From the NCBI GenBank assembly GCA_016124615.1, contig WGNF01000020.1, positions 1 to 57,796 of the forward strand: a stretch of 57,796 nt of DNA, in the 5' to 3' direction. Shown one piece after another: positions 8,426-15,728 of the stretch. The DNA is from Paracoccaceae bacterium (GTDB lineage Bacteria; Pseudomonadota; Alphaproteobacteria; Rhodobacterales; Rhodobacteraceae). The notes below the pieces were generated by a model. That model saw nothing but the letters and a program-made list of their open reading frames with translations. It made no database searches and was not told the origin of the DNA. The stretch's first letter is position 1. Each line of letters starts with the position of its first letter. The translations under genes and the position numbers were made by a program.

Positions 8426-8965
8426 CTAGTGATGGCTGCCGAGGGCGAGCACGCCGATGAAGCCGAGGGCCTTGACCTTGGCGAGGTCCGACGGATCGGC
8501 GACCGCGACCGTCAGCGCCGCCCCGTTCGGGATATCCTCTGTGGTGTAACTCCAGCCGCCGACGCCGTTCATCGTCTTCGCATGCGCGGCGACCATGCGG
8601 CGGATGGAGCCTACGGTGGCGCCATCGCCGGTGGCCAGGAACCGCATGCCGCCAGCCACGTCCTCGGCCGTCACGCTGGCGCGCAGGGTGACGTTGTCCA
8701 TGTCGATCAGGTGCTGGCGCAGCGCCTCGATGTCCACCTTCGACCAGTCGGTGTTCGGATCGGCAGCGAGCATGTCGACGATCTCGTGGATCGCCGCAAA
8801 GGCGGCCTGACCACCCTCCTGCGGCATCGCGCCCGGCGGCATGGCCATCTGCGCGGCGTGATCCATCGTCATTCCAGGCATCTGGCCGGCCGTGCCGGTC
8901 ATCTGGTCGGCGAAGGCAGGGCTCGCTGACAGAAGGATGGCGAAGAGGGCGAGGCGCTTCATCAT
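8426..8965 (-). CDS. Secreted periplasmic protein, unknown function
   Basis: 179 residues starting MMKRLALFAILLSASPAFADQ, a clear signal peptide cut after AFA. The mature N terminus is Met/His-rich (QMPGMTMDHAAQMAMPPGAM), followed by a folded domain with DWSKVDIEALRQHLIDMDNV, GGMRFLATGDGATV and WSYTTEDIPNG. No family name can be given. An in-frame extension to 9181 crosses the divergent regulator gene and is rejected. The upstream FNR-like palindrome at 9026-9039 could control it; the divergent Crp/Fnr gene supports that. Confidence 0.7.
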   Translation of the reverse strand: MMKRLALFAILLSASPAFADQMTGTAGQMPGMTMDHAAQMAMPPGAMPQEGGQAAFAAIHEIVDMLAADPNTDWSKVDIEALRQHLIDMDNVTLRASVTAEDVAGGMRFLATGDGATVGSIRRMVAAHAKTMNGVGGWSYTTEDIPNGAALTVAVADPSDLAKVKALGFIGVLALGSHH

Positions 8966-9025
8966 GGGTTCCGATCGGGGCAAGACTTCATATCCCGCCC
9001 TTGCCATGTCTTCGTGTGCGCCCAC

Positions 9026-9039
9026 ATGATTACGATCAT
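9026..9039. promoter_or_regulatory. FNR/NnrR-type palindrome in the divergent region
   Basis: ATGATTACGATCAT is a perfect TGAT-N4-ATCA palindrome. It lies 61 bp upstream of the leftward gene starting at 8965 and abuts the ATG of the Crp/Fnr regulator at 9038, so it could activate the former and repress the latter. Confidence 0.5.
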
Positions 9040-9574
9040 GTCTGGCCCGCTTTTCGCTTTTCTCTCTTCGCTGCGCCAGAGAGAGCGCTGCCTGAGCCAG
9101 GGCGCCTTCCTGTTCCATCAGGGCGACGCCGTCTCGAAGCTGTTCATCGTCACCGAGGGCGGCGTCGAGCTCGTGCGGCACCAGGAAGACGGATCGGCCG
9201 TCATCCTTCAGCGGGCCGCCGAGGGTGCCGTCGTCGCAGAAGCCTCAGTGTTCTCGGAGGCCTACCACTGCGACGCCGTTGCATCGGCGCCTGCCCGGGT
9301 GGTTTCCATGCCGATGCGCGAGGTCCGCCGGCTGTTCATCAGTTCGCCGGAATTCGCCGAAGCCTGGGCCCGCCACCTGACCGCAGAGGTCCGGCGGGCG
9401 CGGCTTCGCAGCGAGATCCTGACGCTCCGGACAGTGTCGGAGCGGCTGAACGCCTGGCTCGCGGGCCAGGGCCAGGAGCTGCCGCCGAAAGGAGAGTGGA
9501 AATCGGTTGCCCGCCAGATCGGGGTCAGCCCGGAAGCGCTCTATCGGGAACTGGCCCGGCGCAGGGCAGGTTGA
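9038..9574 (+). CDS. Crp/Fnr-family transcription regulator
   Basis: 178 residues from MSGPLFAFL. The N-terminal half is a cyclic-nucleotide-binding-type barrel (GAFLFHQGDAVSKLFIVTEGGVEL), joined by a long dimer helix to a short helix-turn-helix (WKSVARQIGVSPEALYRELARRR). Only two cysteines are present and not in an FNR [4Fe-4S] arrangement, so it is not an oxygen-sensing FNR; it is nearer to DNR/NnrR-like or unclassified members. Starts at 9014 (GTG) and 9026 (ATG) are possible; no start has a good ribosome site. Candidate target boxes lie at 7188, 9026, 30100 and 49405. Confidence 0.85.
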   Translation: MSGPLFAFLSSLRQRERCLSQGAFLFHQGDAVSKLFIVTEGGVELVRHQEDGSAVILQRAAEGAVVAEASVFSEAYHCDAVASAPARVVSMPMREVRRLFISSPEFAEAWARHLTAEVRRARLRSEILTLRTVSERLNAWLAGQGQELPPKGEWKSVARQIGVSPEALYRELARRRAG

Positions 9575-9720
9575 GCGGGTTGCGCCGGGCGTCTGACATG
9601 CACAGAGCATCACGATCAGACTGCAAGGCTACGTAGTCCGATATTGCTCTGTCGCGAAGCGTCATCCGGTTTGTCTTCAAACGGCCTCTCGCGCGAAGCG
9701 AGGCCCCAGGCCTTGGCGGT

Positions 9721-9744
9721 GGTTCGGCCTCGTGAGGCCGAACC
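9721..9744. terminator. Hairpin between convergent genes
   Basis: GGTTCGGCCTC and GAGGCCGAACC form an 11-bp perfect stem with a two-base loop. It lies between the Crp/Fnr gene and the convergent DsrE gene and could end transcription from either side. The rest of 9575-9777 holds no gene. Confidence 0.55.
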
Positions 9745-9777
9745 GGAGCGGCGCGACGGTCCGCGGTTCCTCCAGGC

Positions 9778-10071
9778 TCAGAACACCAGCACCTTGTCGG
9801 CTTCCACGGTCTGGCCGCGGGCGTCCATGCAGGTGCCGCAGAGCAGGACCTCACCCTTTCCGGCGAGCACCCGCTTCAGCATGCGTTCGATGTTGTAGTA
9901 GCCCTCCGGCGTGGTCTGTCCAGCCTTGGCGGCAAGGATGGCATCCGCCATCAGGAAGACGGTGACAGTGCCGCCGTCGTCCCTCTTGACCAGGGCCCCC
10001 GCGAGCCGCAGGGCGTTGTAACAGTGCTCGGTGCCATAGGGAGCGTGGTTCAGAATGAAGAGCGTCGTCAT
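9778..10071 (-). CDS. DsrE-family sulfur-relay protein
   Basis: 97 residues of the DsrE/TusD-like fold, starting MTTLFILNHAPYGTEHCYNALRLAGAL. The family elements are VTVFLMADAILAAKAGQ and EVLLCGTCMDARG, whose CGTC holds the likely persulfide-carrying cysteine. Proteins of this kind pass sulfane sulfur between partners in the cytoplasm. It is the last gene of a leftward operon with an MFS transporter and an ETHE1-like hydrolase, which supports a role in sulfide or persulfide handling. An upstream extension to 10152 overlaps the transporter and is less likely. Confidence 0.85.
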   Translation of the reverse strand: MTTLFILNHAPYGTEHCYNALRLAGALVKRDDGGTVTVFLMADAILAAKAGQTTPEGYYNIERMLKRVLAGKGEVLLCGTCMDARGQTVEADKVLVF

Positions 10072-10102
10072 GATCGTCGTCCTTGCCGTTCGATCGGTCC
10101 CG

Positions 10103-11380
10103 TCATCGCTTTGCTGGCCGCACTGAGCCGGCCGGCGAGCCACGCCCTTCAACCATCGCCACCGCCACCACCAGACCCGACAGGAAGGTCAGGGCGCCGA
10201 TAGAGGCGATCGCGGTAGCGAAACCGAAGCGGTCGGCGATGAGGCCGGCGGAGAGGGCACCGAGGGCGTAGCCGAGGTCGCGCCAGAACCGGTAGACGCT
10301 GAGCGAGCGGGCGCGCCAGCTCGGGTGCGAGGCATCCGAGACCGCGGCGATCAGGCTCGGATAGACCATGGCGGTGCCGAGGCCGAGCAGCAGACTGCCG
10401 GCCAGCCACCAGCCGAACTGTTGCGTCGCCGCGGTGAGGAACAGGCCCGCCGCCTGCACCCACATGCCGCCGACGATGAGGCCCTTGCGGCCCCAGCAGT
10501 CGCTCAGCGGACCTGAGGCCACCTGCAGGATGCCCCAGGTGGCCGGATAGATCGCCTTCAGGACGCCGATCCGCTCGACGCCGAGCCCGAAGGAGGCGAA
10601 GAACAGCGGGAATATCCCCCAGCTCATGCCGTCGTTGAGGTTGTTGACCAGCCCCGCCTGCGAGGCGGCGAAGAGGTTGCGGTCGCGAAACGAGGTTTTC
10701 AGGAAGATCTCGCCGAAGCGAAGCTGCGACGGCTCCCGCGCATGGTTCGCCACCTCGAGCCGGACATGGTGCCGGGTGTCGCGCGTCATGAAGACGGAGA
10801 GCGTGAGCCCGGCGAGCGCGTAGCCGATCCCGAGATAGATCGGCGCCGGGCGCAACCCGTGCGCCGATGCGATCCATCCGGTGAGGAAAGCCGTGACACC
10901 GACCGCGAGATAGCCCGCGAACTCGTTGAGGCCGACCGCGAGGCCGCGCGACTTCGGCCCGACCAGATCGACCTTCATGATGACCGTCATCGACCAGGCG
11001 AACCCCTGGTTGATGCCGAGGAGCGCATTCGCAGCGACGATCCAGCCCCAGCTCGGCGCCCAGATGATCAGGAAGGGAACCGGCAGCCCGAAGGCCCAGC
11101 CGAGCACGAGGATGTGCTTGCGGCCCCAGCGGTCGGCAAGCTGGCCCGAGACCAGGTTGGCGAAGGCCTTCACCACCCCGAAGCTGACGATGAACGAGGT
11201 GATCAGCGCGGTCGAGGCGATGTGGAACTCTTCGGCGCCGATCAGCGGCACCACCGTCCGCTCGATGCCGACCATGCCGCCGACGAAGGCGTTGATGACG
11301 ACCAGCAGGGCGAATTGCGGCCAGTTCTCGCGCAGGCCCAATCGAACCTCGCCTTGCGACGACTGACCGGCACGCGCCAC
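10103..11380 (-). CDS. MFS transporter
   Basis: Inner-membrane major facilitator of 425 residues with about twelve helices. The loop 2-3 signature GQLADRWGRKHILVLG and its repeat in the second half (GPLSDCWGRKGLIVGG) are both visible. The start is a GTG one base behind the stop of the MBL hydrolase, so the two are tightly coupled. Substrate cannot be read from sequence; placement between a DsrE protein and an ETHE1-like hydrolase, opposite an ArsR-rhodanese regulator, suggests a sulfur compound or a stress metabolite. Confidence 0.88.
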   Translation of the reverse strand: MARAGQSSQGEVRLGLRENWPQFALLVVINAFVGGMVGIERTVVPLIGAEEFHIASTALITSFIVSFGVVKAFANLVSGQLADRWGRKHILVLGWAFGLPVPFLIIWAPSWGWIVAANALLGINQGFAWSMTVIMKVDLVGPKSRGLAVGLNEFAGYLAVGVTAFLTGWIASAHGLRPAPIYLGIGYALAGLTLSVFMTRDTRHHVRLEVANHAREPSQLRFGEIFLKTSFRDRNLFAASQAGLVNNLNDGMSWGIFPLFFASFGLGVERIGVLKAIYPATWGILQVASGPLSDCWGRKGLIVGGMWVQAAGLFLTAATQQFGWWLAGSLLLGLGTAMVYPSLIAAVSDASHPSWRARSLSVYRFWRDLGYALGALSAGLIADRFGFATAIASIGALTFLSGLVVAVAMVEGRGSPAGSVRPAKR

Positions 11381-11381
11381 C

Positions 11382-12128
11382 TCAGCCCTCGGCCATCGCG
11401 CCGGCCGCGGCCGAGTTCGCCGCCCGGATCCTCGCGGCCTCCGGTGGCGGCGGCGGGATCTCGGCGAGCATGAAGGCGACGAAGGCCGCTTCGTCCTCGA
11501 TCTGCAGGGCCGCGTTGTGGCGCCGCTCGAAGCCGATCGTCGACCAGGGCTTGCTGCTCAGCCGGCGCCCGCAGACCGAGCCGGCATAGGCACCCGGCAG
11601 CACCTCGACATGATCCGGCAGGGTCAGGAGCCGCCTCGCGCTGCGGAAGAGCGCCCGCGCGCCTTCCTCGGCGCTCACCGCAAGCTCGGTCCGGCCGAGG
11701 TCGCCGACCATGAGCGTGTGCCCGGTCAGCACGAACCAGGGCTCATCGGCGCGGGTCCGGTCGGCAACCAGCAGGCAGAGATGCTCCGGCGTATGGCCGG
11801 GCGTGTGCCAGACGGTCGCCGTGACATTGCCCAGCGGCAGAACCTCGCCATCGTGGACACCGCGGAACGGATAGGCGACCTGCGCCACTTCCGACAGCAC
11901 GTAGTCGGCCCCCGCCGCCTCGGCCAGGGCGCGGCCGGACGACAGGTGGTCGGCATGGACATGGGTGTCGACCACATAGTTGATCCGCATACCGGCCGCT
12001 TCGGCGGCGCGCAGATAGGGGTCGATTGCACCGACCGGATCGACAACAGCGGCGGTGGCCTTGCCGCCGCAGCCGAAGAGATAGGACAGGCCGACCGGAT
12101 CGGAATGCAGGACCTGGCGCAGGATCAT
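11382..12128 (-). CDS. MBL-fold hydrolase, persulfide dioxygenase/ETHE1-like
   Basis: 248 residues from MILRQVLHSDPVGLSYLFGC. The metallo-beta-lactamase motifs are THVHADHLS, HTPGHTPEHL and VGDLGRTEL, the last typical of the ETHE1/Blh branch, which oxidises glutathione persulfide using a single iron. The protein would act in the cytoplasm. GGGAG lies just upstream of the ATG at 12128; an in-frame extension to 12170 crosses the operator. First gene of the leftward MBL-MFS-DsrE operon, facing the ArsR-rhodanese regulator. A glyoxalase II activity remains possible, but the neighbours favour persulfide. Confidence 0.85.
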   Translation of the reverse strand: MILRQVLHSDPVGLSYLFGCGGKATAAVVDPVGAIDPYLRAAEAAGMRINYVVDTHVHADHLSSGRALAEAAGADYVLSEVAQVAYPFRGVHDGEVLPLGNVTATVWHTPGHTPEHLCLLVADRTRADEPWFVLTGHTLMVGDLGRTELAVSAEEGARALFRSARRLLTLPDHVEVLPGAYAGSVCGRRLSSKPWSTIGFERRHNAALQIEDEAAFVAFMLAEIPPPPPEAARIRAANSAAAGAMAEG

Positions 12129-12163
12129 CGGATTGCGCTCCCTTGCTGGATGTTGTAGTGATT

Positions 12164-12185
12164 CAATCAATCACGAGATTGATTG
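12164..12185. promoter_or_regulatory. Perfect inverted repeat, probable ArsR-rhodanese operator
   Basis: CAATCAATC (12164-12172) and GATTGATTG (12177-12185) are exact inverted copies around ACGA, in an AT-rich patch otherwise unlike the flanks. It lies between the divergent MBL gene (start 12128) and the ArsR-type regulator (start 12200). ArsR repressors of the BigR/SqrR type bind AT-rich palindromes in this position, so sulfur-responsive repression of both units is inferred. Confidence 0.7.
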
Positions 12186-12199
12186 CTTTATGGGTCGCC

Positions 12200-12889
12200 A
12201 TGTCAAGCACCAAACCGAAGGCCGTAATCTACGAACGTCTCGCCGAGTTGGCGCAGGCGCTCGGGCACGCGCACCGGCTCGAACTGCTGGAGCACATCGC
12301 GCAGGGCGCGAAGAGCGTCGAGGCACTCTCGGCTCGGGCCGGCCTGACCTTCGCCAACGCCTCGCGCCATCTGCAGATTCTGCGGCGCGCCCATCTCGTC
12401 GAAGGCGAGCGGGTCGGCAAGCAGGTGTTCTACCATCTCTCGGGCGAGGCGGAGGTGATCGGCCTCCTGAAAGCGCTCGGCGCGCTCGGCGAGCGCAACA
12501 TTGCCGAGATCGAGCGGGTCAGGACGGATTATTTCCGCGCCCGGGATGCGCTGGAGCCGATCTCGCGCGCCGAGCTCATGGACCGGCTCGAAAACGGACT
12601 GGTGACGGTCCTCGATGTCCGCCCCGAGGATGAGTTCGCCGCCGGCCACCTGCCGCACGCGGTCAACATCCCGCTCGCGGAACTGGACCGGAGGCTGGGA
12701 GAGCTTCCAGCCGATCGCGAGGTCATCGCCTACTGCCGCGGCCCCTATTGCGTCCTGTCCTTCGATGCCGTCGCGGCGCTGAGGGCGAAGGGCGTCCAGG
12801 CCCGCCGGCTCGTCGACGGCTATCCCGAATGGAAGATCTCCGGCCTGCCGGTGGAAGCGGCGGCTTCACCCGTCTCGCAGGCAGAGTGA
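12200..12889 (+). CDS. ArsR-family regulator fused to rhodanese domain
   Basis: 229 residues from MSSTKPKAVIYERLAELAQAL. Residues about 1-100 form an ArsR winged helix (LTFANASRHLQILRRAHLVEGERVGKQVFY). Residues about 120-220 form a rhodanese domain with VTVLDVRPEDEFAAGHLPHAVNIP and the active-site loop YCRGPYC, so two cysteines could form a persulfide or disulfide. No ArsR-type CxC metal site is seen, which favours sulfur over arsenic sensing. It is divergent from the persulfide operon and overlies its own likely operator at 12164-12185. Confidence 0.9.
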   Translation: MSSTKPKAVIYERLAELAQALGHAHRLELLEHIAQGAKSVEALSARAGLTFANASRHLQILRRAHLVEGERVGKQVFYHLSGEAEVIGLLKALGALGERNIAEIERVRTDYFRARDALEPISRAELMDRLENGLVTVLDVRPEDEFAAGHLPHAVNIPLAELDRRLGELPADREVIAYCRGPYCVLSFDAVAALRAKGVQARRLVDGYPEWKISGLPVEAAASPVSQAE

Positions 12890-12977
12890 CCGGCCATCCG
12901 GCACGGATTGATGCAGGTCATGGCGGCCAGTCCCGCCGTCGGGCGAGATGCTTGCCAGAGACACGAAGGAGAGAACC

Positions 12978-13298
12978 ATGCGACTCTCAACTATCTTTGC
13001 GGTGACCGCGGCCCTTGTGGCTGTGGCAGGCACAGCCTGGGCGGACACACCGGGTCCCGGCGACTACTACGGTCACATGATGGGCGGCTACGGATACGGC
13101 CCTGGCTTCTTCGGGGTTGGCATGATGATCCTGGTCTGGGCGATCCTCATTGGCGCCGCGGTCCTTGTCGCCCGCTGGCTGATGGAGCGGGACCGCAAGC
13201 ACGGCAACAGTGCGCTCGACATCCTGAAGGAGCGCCTCGCCCGCGGCGAGATCGATCCGGCCGAATACGAGGCGCGGCGCAAGGCTCTCGAGCCCTGA
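12978..13298 (+). CDS. SHOCT-domain membrane protein
   Basis: 106 residues: signal-like N terminus (MRLSTIFAVTAALVAVAGTAWA), a Gly/Tyr-rich stretch (GHMMGGYGYGPGFFGVG), one transmembrane helix, and a C-terminal SHOCT motif (SALDILKERLARGEIDPAEYEARRKALE). SHOCT tails are short oligomerisation motifs of unknown purpose, common next to metal-resistance genes. AAGGAGAG lies 5 bp before the ATG. Confidence 0.8.
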   Translation: MRLSTIFAVTAALVAVAGTAWADTPGPGDYYGHMMGGYGYGPGFFGVGMMILVWAILIGAAVLVARWLMERDRKHGNSALDILKERLARGEIDPAEYEARRKALEP

Positions 13299-13315
13299 GG
13301 CCCAGGATCCGGCAT

Positions 13316-13780
13316 TTAGGCCTGCTGCGACGCGTGAGTTCCCTGCCTGGGCAGGCATCTGTCCCCGCCCCAAAGGAGCAGTCCGAACAGGAGATGCGGC
13401 ACGAAGGAGGCCGGGATCAGCTTCGGTGAGACCGAGGTGCCGGCAAGGCCCCATCCGATGATGGGGAAGAACACGACGAGGATCACGATCCAGAGGCCCG
13501 CGGCGAGCGCCAGCCCGGCACCGAGGCTGCGCCGCCGGAAGAACCGCAGATAGAGCACTGACCAGAAGGTGACGTAGGCGGCATGGAACAGGAGCCCGAC
13601 CGGCAGCGGCAATGGGCGGCCAAGTAGCGTCTCTGCGAAGGCGAGCGATGGCGGCTTCGGGAACGGCGAGACACCGGCCGCGGTCAGGGCGAGCATCGCT
13701 GCGGCAGTGACGATCGCGACGAGAACGCCGACCCCGATCGCCTGCAGCCAGGGCCGGCCAGGTTGCTCAATGGTTGTCAT
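13316..13780 (-). CDS. Four-helix membrane protein, unknown function
   Basis: 154 residues from MTTIEQPGRPWLQAIGVGV. Four hydrophobic helices are evident (VGVLVAIVTAAAMLALTAAGV, LLFHAAYVTFWSVLYLRFF, LGAGLALAAGLWIVILVVFF, VPHLLFGLLLWG). Its ATG overlaps the 3' end of the preceding Cys-rich gene, so both should be transcribed from the MerR-type promoter at 14190-14220. A metal-related role is inferred from that context only. Confidence 0.65.
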   Translation of the reverse strand: MTTIEQPGRPWLQAIGVGVLVAIVTAAAMLALTAAGVSPFPKPPSLAFAETLLGRPLPLPVGLLFHAAYVTFWSVLYLRFFRRRSLGAGLALAAGLWIVILVVFFPIIGWGLAGTSVSPKLIPASFVPHLLFGLLLWGGDRCLPRQGTHASQQA

Positions 13781-14156
13781 CGGTCTCTCCCTTGCAGGCG
13801 GAGCCGCTGGCGCAGCCACATGAACCGACCCGCTCCGCACGGCTGATGAACGGGTCGAAGATCGCGACGAGGATGTCGGTGGCGCTGTCCGGCGCCGTGA
13901 TCGTCAGGGTGACAGCTTCGCGCCCCGCGACGAGGGCGAAGCTCAGAAAGCCGCAGCACTCGCTTTCCTGGCGGATCATCTTGCGGACGCGATCTGCCCG
14001 GTCCGCGCGGTAGGTAAGAACGAGGCGCGCGCCGTCCCGCCGCGCATCGAGAAGAGCCGTCCGGTTGAGGTCTGATATCCAGCCGAGCCTTTTCCGGAAC
14101 TCACCCGTATCGAGCGTGCAGAACAGCGGCGGCTCCGTTCCCGTGGTCGTTCTCAT
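13767..14156 (-). CDS. Cys-rich cytoplasmic protein under MerR-type promoter, unknown function
   Basis: 129 residues from MRTTTGTEPPLFCTLDTGEF. The core has RKMIRQESECCGFLSFALV, a double cysteine like those in C-terminal domains of some metal-sensing MerR regulators, and the tail is GSCGCASGSACKG. No signal peptide. Both cysteine clusters suggest soft-metal binding. A very purine-rich site (GGGAAGGGA) precedes the ATG at 14156, so the upstream ATG at 14183 is less likely. It is the first gene behind a MerR-type operator and overlaps the membrane protein gene downstream. Confidence 0.65.
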   Translation of the reverse strand: MRTTTGTEPPLFCTLDTGEFRKRLGWISDLNRTALLDARRDGARLVLTYRADRADRVRKMIRQESECCGFLSFALVAGREAVTLTITAPDSATDILVAIFDPFISRAERVGSCGCASGSACKGETDDNH

Positions 14157-14189
14157 TCCCTTCCCTTTCCTTCTGGACGGCATGCACTT

Positions 14190-14220
14190 ACGCTACGCCC
14201 TCAAGTAACTTTACGTTCAA
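14190..14220 (-). promoter_or_regulatory. Second MerR-type operator-promoter
   Basis: On the minus strand TTGAAC (14215-14220) is 19 bp from TAGCGT (14190-14195). The spacer contains GTTACTTGAGGG, similar in plan to the 377-407 operator. It drives the Cys-rich gene starting at 14156 and lies just upstream of the broken merR gene at 14244. Confidence 0.6.
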
Positions 14221-14243
14221 CCCCCTTCCGACGGAGGCCTCCC

Positions 14244-14689
14244 ATGCCGCTCAGGATCGGCGAGCTCGCCCGGCAGACCCGAACCAATCCCCCACCATCC
14301 GCTACTACGAGGAGATCGGGCTGCTGCCGCCGCCGGACCGGCAGGCGGGCGGCCAGCGCGCCTATGGCGAGGAGGATCGCCGGCGGCTGACCTTCATCCG
14401 CCAGTGCCGCGAGTTCGGCTTCCCGATCGAGCGCATCCGCTCCCTTGTGGCGCTGACGGAAGACCAGGGGCGCTCCTGTCTGGAGGCCCGCACCATCGCC
14501 GCCGAGCATCTTGGCGCCGTGCGAGAAAAGACGGCCGAGCTCAGGAAGCTCAAGGCGAGCCTCGCGGGCTTCATCCGGGCGTGCGACGGCCTCTGCGCCG
14601 GCGGGCCCGGGCCGGACTGCGTGATCCTGCAGGGCATGGCGGAGCCGTCGCCCGAGCCCGTCCCCGGCCTCCGCGGGAGAGCGCAGTGA
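14244..14689 (+). pseudogene. MerR-family metal regulator, frameshifted near the N terminus
   Basis: The first codons read MPLRIGELARQTRTN, then the frame is lost at about 14285-14290; one base is missing before PTIRYYEEIGLLPPPDRQ. From there the reading is clean to the TGA at 14687-14689, with YGEEDRRRLTFIRQCREFGF, a Cys after DQGRS, and the metal loop CDGLCAGGPGPDC. The cysteine spacing is that of PbrR/CadR-like sensors. GGAGG lies 6 bp before the ATG. If the indel is real, the operator at 14190 has lost its own regulator, although the intact paralogue at 418 might substitute. Confidence 0.8.
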
Positions 14690-14967
14690 TCCACACAGCC
14701 GCCGTCTACATCGCCGCCGCCATCTTCGAGATTGCCGGCTGCTTCAGCCTCTGGCTCTGGCTTCGCGAGGGCCGAAGCGGCTAGTGGATCCTCCCCGGCA
14801 CCCTCTCGCTCCTGGTCTTTGCGGCGCTTCTGACCCGGGCCGACGCGAGCCTCGCAGGCCGCGCCTATGCGGCCTACGGCGGCGTCTACATCTGCGCTTC
14901 GCTGTTCTGGCTCTGGCTGATCGAGGGCGTACGGCAGTGTCCCCCAGCATGTGCTCTATCCGCCTGA
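14686..14967 (+). pseudogene. ynfA: Second YnfA/UPF0060 remnant, stop codon and lost 3' end
   Basis: A GTG overlapping the merR stop begins AAVYIAAAIFEIAGCFSLWL. After REGRSG a TAG at 14782-14784 interrupts, and the same frame then continues with [39 protein letters not shown]. Past about 14936 the family sequence ends abruptly; the last helix is missing. The order merR then ynfA with overlapping codons repeats the arrangement at 418-1186. Confidence 0.8.
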
Positions 14968-15457
14968 GGGCTGCGATCCTTTGGCGGACAGGGGTCAGAT
15001 GTACTTCAAGATGCGCCTTGGTATCTGCACAGTTTGTCTTTCGATCGCAAAGAGACCGAGCGGGCCCCGGACGTCTTTTAGGAAGACTAGGCTCGTGGCT
15101 GCGCGACGACGCAAAACGACTGGGCATCACGAAACGGTGAACTCCTTCGCGTTGACCTTCCCGCGGGGGAAGCTTCAAGCCTCATGGTCCCATCGAGCTG
15201 ACGCGCGGGACCGGAATGTCGGGCACTTCCAAAGGCAAGAAATGCTCTTTCACTCCGGCCTAAAGCGCCGAGTGCTCCTGGGTTTAGGTGGGCGCGAGAT
15301 GCTCAGCGAAATAGGATGCACCGCGAAGCCTGAGCTGGGTCATAGGTGCGGCGGAGAAGGAAATGAGATTGCCGAATATGTCGCCGAAATCCAACGCGAT
15401 CGATAGGTTCAGAAGTACGAGCGGTCCGCCGGCTGTCCAAATCATGTCGTGCCCCCC
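14968..15457. other. Region without a convincing gene
   Basis: No coding stretch with family similarity was found. A 53-residue leftward frame from 15445 to 15284 (MIWTAGGPLVLLNLSIALDF) has a hydrophobic start, but overlaps the region before the lipoprotein and lacks a clear ribosome site. Confidence 0.3.
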
Positions 15458-15697
15458 ATGTTGACTCGTCAGGCCGTCGCCCTGGTCCCGCTCCTCTTGG
15501 GCGGCTGTGCCGCAGCGGCTCAATGTGTCTATCGCGATCCCGCGGCGACGACGCAGCGGCTATCAACCGAAGGCCTGTTGCCGTCGGGCTGCAAGGTCGT
15601 CTCGGTCGCATCGGACGGCACCAGCACGCTCGCCTGCGATGGCGGGCGCGTCGGCTTCAGCGGCTTCGCGCCCTCGGCCGTTTCGGTAAAGCCGTAA
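15458..15697 (+). CDS. Small lipoprotein, unknown function
   Basis: 79 residues with a type II signal: hydrophobic VALVPLLLGG followed by the lipobox cysteine (LLGGCAAA). The mature part holds three further cysteines (QCVYRD, SGCKVV, LACDGG) in an otherwise polar 60-residue domain. Disulfides are therefore likely in the periplasm, and a DsbA-like and a DsbD-like gene follow directly. No family recognised. A GTG three codons earlier is possible. Confidence 0.6.
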   Translation: MLTRQAVALVPLLLGGCAAAAQCVYRDPAATTQRLSTEGLLPSGCKVVSVASDGTSTLACDGGRVGFSGFAPSAVSVKP

Positions 15698-15728
15698 TGC
15701 CCTGACGGAGAGAGATCGGAATCGCTGA

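Noticed and set aside
9038..9574. Oxygen-sensing FNR proper
   Set aside because: Lacks the N-terminal cysteine cluster needed for a [4Fe-4S] centre.
12200..12889. Arsenic-responsive ArsR
   Set aside because: No CxC metal site; fused rhodanese domain and persulfide neighbours favour sulfur sensing.
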